The position numbers and the translations under genes were made by a program. Below, piece after piece: positions 32,443 through 34,121 of a DNA stretch of 34,121 nt. How positions within the stretch are numbered: position 1 is the first letter of the stretch; every line of letters starts with the position of its first letter. The stretch covers positions 10,943 through 45,063 of the forward strand of contig NZ_HE578945.1 of the NCBI RefSeq assembly GCF_000321045.1, read 5' to 3'. Source of the DNA: Phytobacter massiliensis JC163 (GTDB lineage: Bacteria; Pseudomonadota; Gammaproteobacteria; Enterobacterales; Enterobacteriaceae). The notes under the pieces were generated by a model, which saw nothing but the letters and a program-made list of their open reading frames with translations, was not told the DNA's origin and made no database searches.

Positions 32443-34053
32443 ATGTCTGAATCACCGAAGCTGACCCGTCAGCAAATCTATGAGCGCATCCGTGAAACCA
32501 GCAAAGAGGAGTACATCCTCGCCGAGATGATCCGTCTGGGCTTCTGGGACGCCAGCCAGGAAAAGCCCGACCTGACGGCGGAATTTATTGCCGAGCGGGC
32601 GGCGTTGCAGAAGAAACTGGCCAGCCTTGGGGAGCGGCAGCGCCTGTATGACGATCCGCAAAAAGCGTTGCGTGAGCTGCATAAGACGCGGAAAAAGGCG
32701 GCGCTGGAAAAGCGCGAGCAGACGCGTATCGCCCGCAACCAGGCGCGCTATGAGCGCGCGCAGCGCTGGCACCAGACGCAGCAGTCCACCATTACCTGGC
32801 TTGGCGAGGGCTACTCTTTCGGGCTTGATGACACCACCCATAACGAGGCGCGGTTAGCGCAGCAAAACCTGCCGCCGCTGGCAGACAGCCAGGCGCTGGC
32901 CTCGGCAATGGGTATCACCCTTAACGAACTGCGCTTTTTATGTTTCCAGAAAGCGGTGTCGCGCGTTAACCACTACCGGCGCTTTTCCATCGCCAAAAAA
33001 AGCGGCGGCGAGCGCTTTATCTCTGCGCCAATGCCGCGCATGAAGCGCGCCCAGTACTGGATTCTGGAAAATATCCTTAACCGCGTAGCCCTGCACGACG
33101 CCGCTCATGGCTTCGTCGCCGGGCGCAGTATCCTCACCAATGCGCTGCCGCACGTTAACCGGGCGATCGTGGTGAACCTGGATATGGAAAATTTCTTCCC
33201 GACGGTGAGCTATCGCCGGGTAAAAGGGCTCTTTCGCCAGTTGGGCTACGCCGAGCAGCTTGCCACTGAGCTTGCCCTGTTGACCACCGAGCCGGAGGCG
33301 GAACAGGTTGCGCTGGATGGTGAGAACTGGTTTATCCAGCAGGGCGAGCGTACGCTGCCCCAGGGCGCGCCCAGCAGCCCGGCTATCTCAAATATCATCT
33401 GCCGTCGCCTCGACAGCCGCCTGCACGCTATGGCGCAGAAGCTGGGATTCACCTATACCCGCTATGCCGACGACATGACCTTCTCCAGCGCCGATAAAAC
33501 CGCCAACGTTCAGCAGCTGCTGTGGCGCTGCAAACAGATCGTCAACGATGAAGGTTTTCGCCTGCACCCGGAAAAAACGCGGGTGATGCGTAAACCGCAA
33601 AAGCAGGAAGTTACCGGGATTGTGGTGAATGAGAAGCCCTCGGTGGATCGCAAAACTCTTAAACGCTTCCGCGCGCTGCTGTTCCAGATTGCCAAAGACG
33701 GCACCCAGGGCAAACGCTGGGGAGCGGGCGAACTGATGGCAAGCCTGGAAGGGTATGCTAATTTCGTGGCGCTGATCGCGCCGGAAAAAGGTATTCCGTT
33801 GCAAAAACAGGTAACGGACCTGAAACGTCAGTATGGTTACGTCACCCAGCCGGGGCGGATCACCGCGCTGAACAAAAAGCTGTTCCGCGCCAGGGCCGCG
33901 CGGGGCGAAGCGCCCAGAGAGAAGTGGTGGCAGGCGCAGGGGCCAGCCGCGCCGGTGCTGGAGCAGACTCCTCAGCAGAAACAGCCAGCGCCGCAACCAG
34001 CACCAGTATCGTCTCAACCCGAACCGCAGTCCTTTGCAGCCCGCAGAGGCTGA
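32443..34053 (+). CDS. Retron reverse transcriptase
   Basis: Retron-type reverse transcriptase of 536 aa that would convert the adjacent RNA into msDNA. ATG 32443 has AGGGAG 8 bp upstream; an earlier in-frame ATG at 32308 lies inside the msd hairpin and is rejected. Retron hallmarks are region X NALPH (residues 233-237, form NAxxH) and VTG (390-392). Polymerase motifs are the catalytic Asp247 in NLDMENFFPTV, LPQGAPSSPAISN (305-317), and YADD (341-344) with Asp343 and Asp344. A basic, coiled-coil-like N-terminal extension (about residues 45-115) and a Pro/Gln-rich tail (about 500-530) make it longer than classical retron RTs (about 300-400 aa). No maturase or endonuclease domain is seen. Confidence 0.96.
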   Translation: MSESPKLTRQQIYERIRETSKEEYILAEMIRLGFWDASQEKPDLTAEFIAERAALQKKLASLGERQRLYDDPQKALRELHKTRKKAALEKREQTRIARNQARYERAQRWHQTQQSTITWLGEGYSFGLDDTTHNEARLAQQNLPPLADSQALASAMGITLNELRFLCFQKAVSRVNHYRRFSIAKKSGGERFISAPMPRMKRAQYWILENILNRVALHDAAHGFVAGRSILTNALPHVNRAIVVNLDMENFFPTVSYRRVKGLFRQLGYAEQLATELALLTTEPEAEQVALDGENWFIQQGERTLPQGAPSSPAISNIICRRLDSRLHAMAQKLGFTYTRYADDMTFSSADKTANVQQLLWRCKQIVNDEGFRLHPEKTRVMRKPQKQEVTGIVVNEKPSVDRKTLKRFRALLFQIAKDGTQGKRWGAGELMASLEGYANFVALIAPEKGIPLQKQVTDLKRQYGYVTQPGRITALNKKLFRARAARGEAPREKWWQAQGPAAPVLEQTPQQKQPAPQPAPVSSQPEPQSFAARRG

Positions 34054-34121
34054 GGCACCGCGCCGGACGCGGATCTTTACGGCGCGACAGTGGTGGGCGC
34101 TTATAGTGCTTTTCCTTATCA
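34034..34121 (+). CDS. Possible start of a downstream membrane protein (cut by window edge)
   Basis: In a frame different from the RT, codons from TTG 34034 run open to the right edge. They read as a basic, Ala/Arg-rich N-terminus (PRRTRIFTARQWW) followed by a hydrophobic run (ALIVLFLI), like a first membrane segment. If real, the gene overlaps the last 20 bp of the RT gene. No clear ribosome-binding site precedes the TTG; another start inside the RT tail is possible. It does not resemble the N-terminus of E. coli GlrK/QseE, which follows purL in K-12. Confidence 0.4.
   Translation, partial: MQPAEAEAPRRTRIFTARQWWALIVLFLI

Noticed and set aside
32031-32450. 139-aa open frame crossing the RNA region
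   Set aside because: It overlaps the SWIM coding sequence and the structured msr-msd, is low-complexity Ser/Pro in character and has no ribosome-binding site.
32443-34053. Group II intron, DGR or CRISPR-associated RT
   Set aside because: No maturase/X or endonuclease domain, no intron domain V/VI fold, no template-repeat/variable-repeat pair, no CRISPR array or cas1. NAxxH and VTG motifs plus an upstream msr-msd point to a retron.
27268-34121. Prophage or integrative element carrying the retron
   Set aside because: No integrase, excisionase, phage structural gene, tRNA or flanking att-like repeat is visible within the window, although the right boundary is not included.

Overview
The window is chromosomal DNA from a gamma-proteobacterium of the family Enterobacteriaceae. 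Its housekeeping genes match the Escherichia coli proteins almost residue for residue, often with identical lengths, and keep the familiar order srmB / trmN6 / nadB / rpoE-rseA-rseB-rseC / lepA-lepB / rnc-era-recO / pdxJ-acpS / yfhL / yfhH / pgpC / tadA / mltF / purL. The genus cannot be fixed from the sequence alone; Enterobacter- or Klebsiella-like relatives fit best.

Layout. 1-3799: srmB (minus, cut by the left edge), trmN6 and nadB, with a perfect NadR operator at the nadB start. 4113-6899: a sigma-E promoter followed by rpoE and its anti-sigma system. 7069-12411: lepA-lepB, then rnc-era-recO with a long hairpin in the rnc leader. 12515-13883: pdxJ-acpS, convergent with the ferredoxin gene yfhL. 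13956-17098: an accessory metabolic block absent from this position in E. coli K-12, with a LysR regulator divergent from an OFA-type MFS carrier and a ketopantoate-reductase-like dehydrogenase. 17128-20998: yfhH (RpiR/MurR type) divergent from murQ, a PTS EIIBC gene and pgpC, with two GAAT-N5-ATTC dyads as likely YfhH operators. 21080-27267: tadA, mltF, and purL under a PurR box. 27285-27391: REP-type palindromes.

The most interesting part is 27434-34121, where E. coli has the glrK/qseE cluster downstream of purL. It encodes a WGR + HEAT/ARM-like repeat protein (1003 aa), an overlapping winged-helix + SWIM zinc-finger protein (540 aa), a 318-bp non-coding gap that folds like a retron msr-msd RNA, and a 536-aa retron reverse transcriptase with NALPH, YADD and VTG motifs. 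The gap has a 13-bp perfect a1/a2 repeat, an msr stem-loop, a 22-bp msd stem and an extended -10 promoter just before a1. This gene set corresponds to what I recall as type XIII retrons in the Mestre et al. classification, a class whose RNA, msDNA and mechanism are, as far as I know, little characterised. Beyond the RT, a frame overlapping its 3' end opens into what looks like the N-terminus of a membrane protein running off the window.

How the genes may work together. In most retrons studied, RT plus msDNA holds a partner protein inactive until phage interference releases it. Here the partners would be the WGR-repeat and WH-SWIM proteins, probably translated together (11-bp overlap). That functional reading is inference; the gene content, motifs and RNA-like structure are visible in the sequence.
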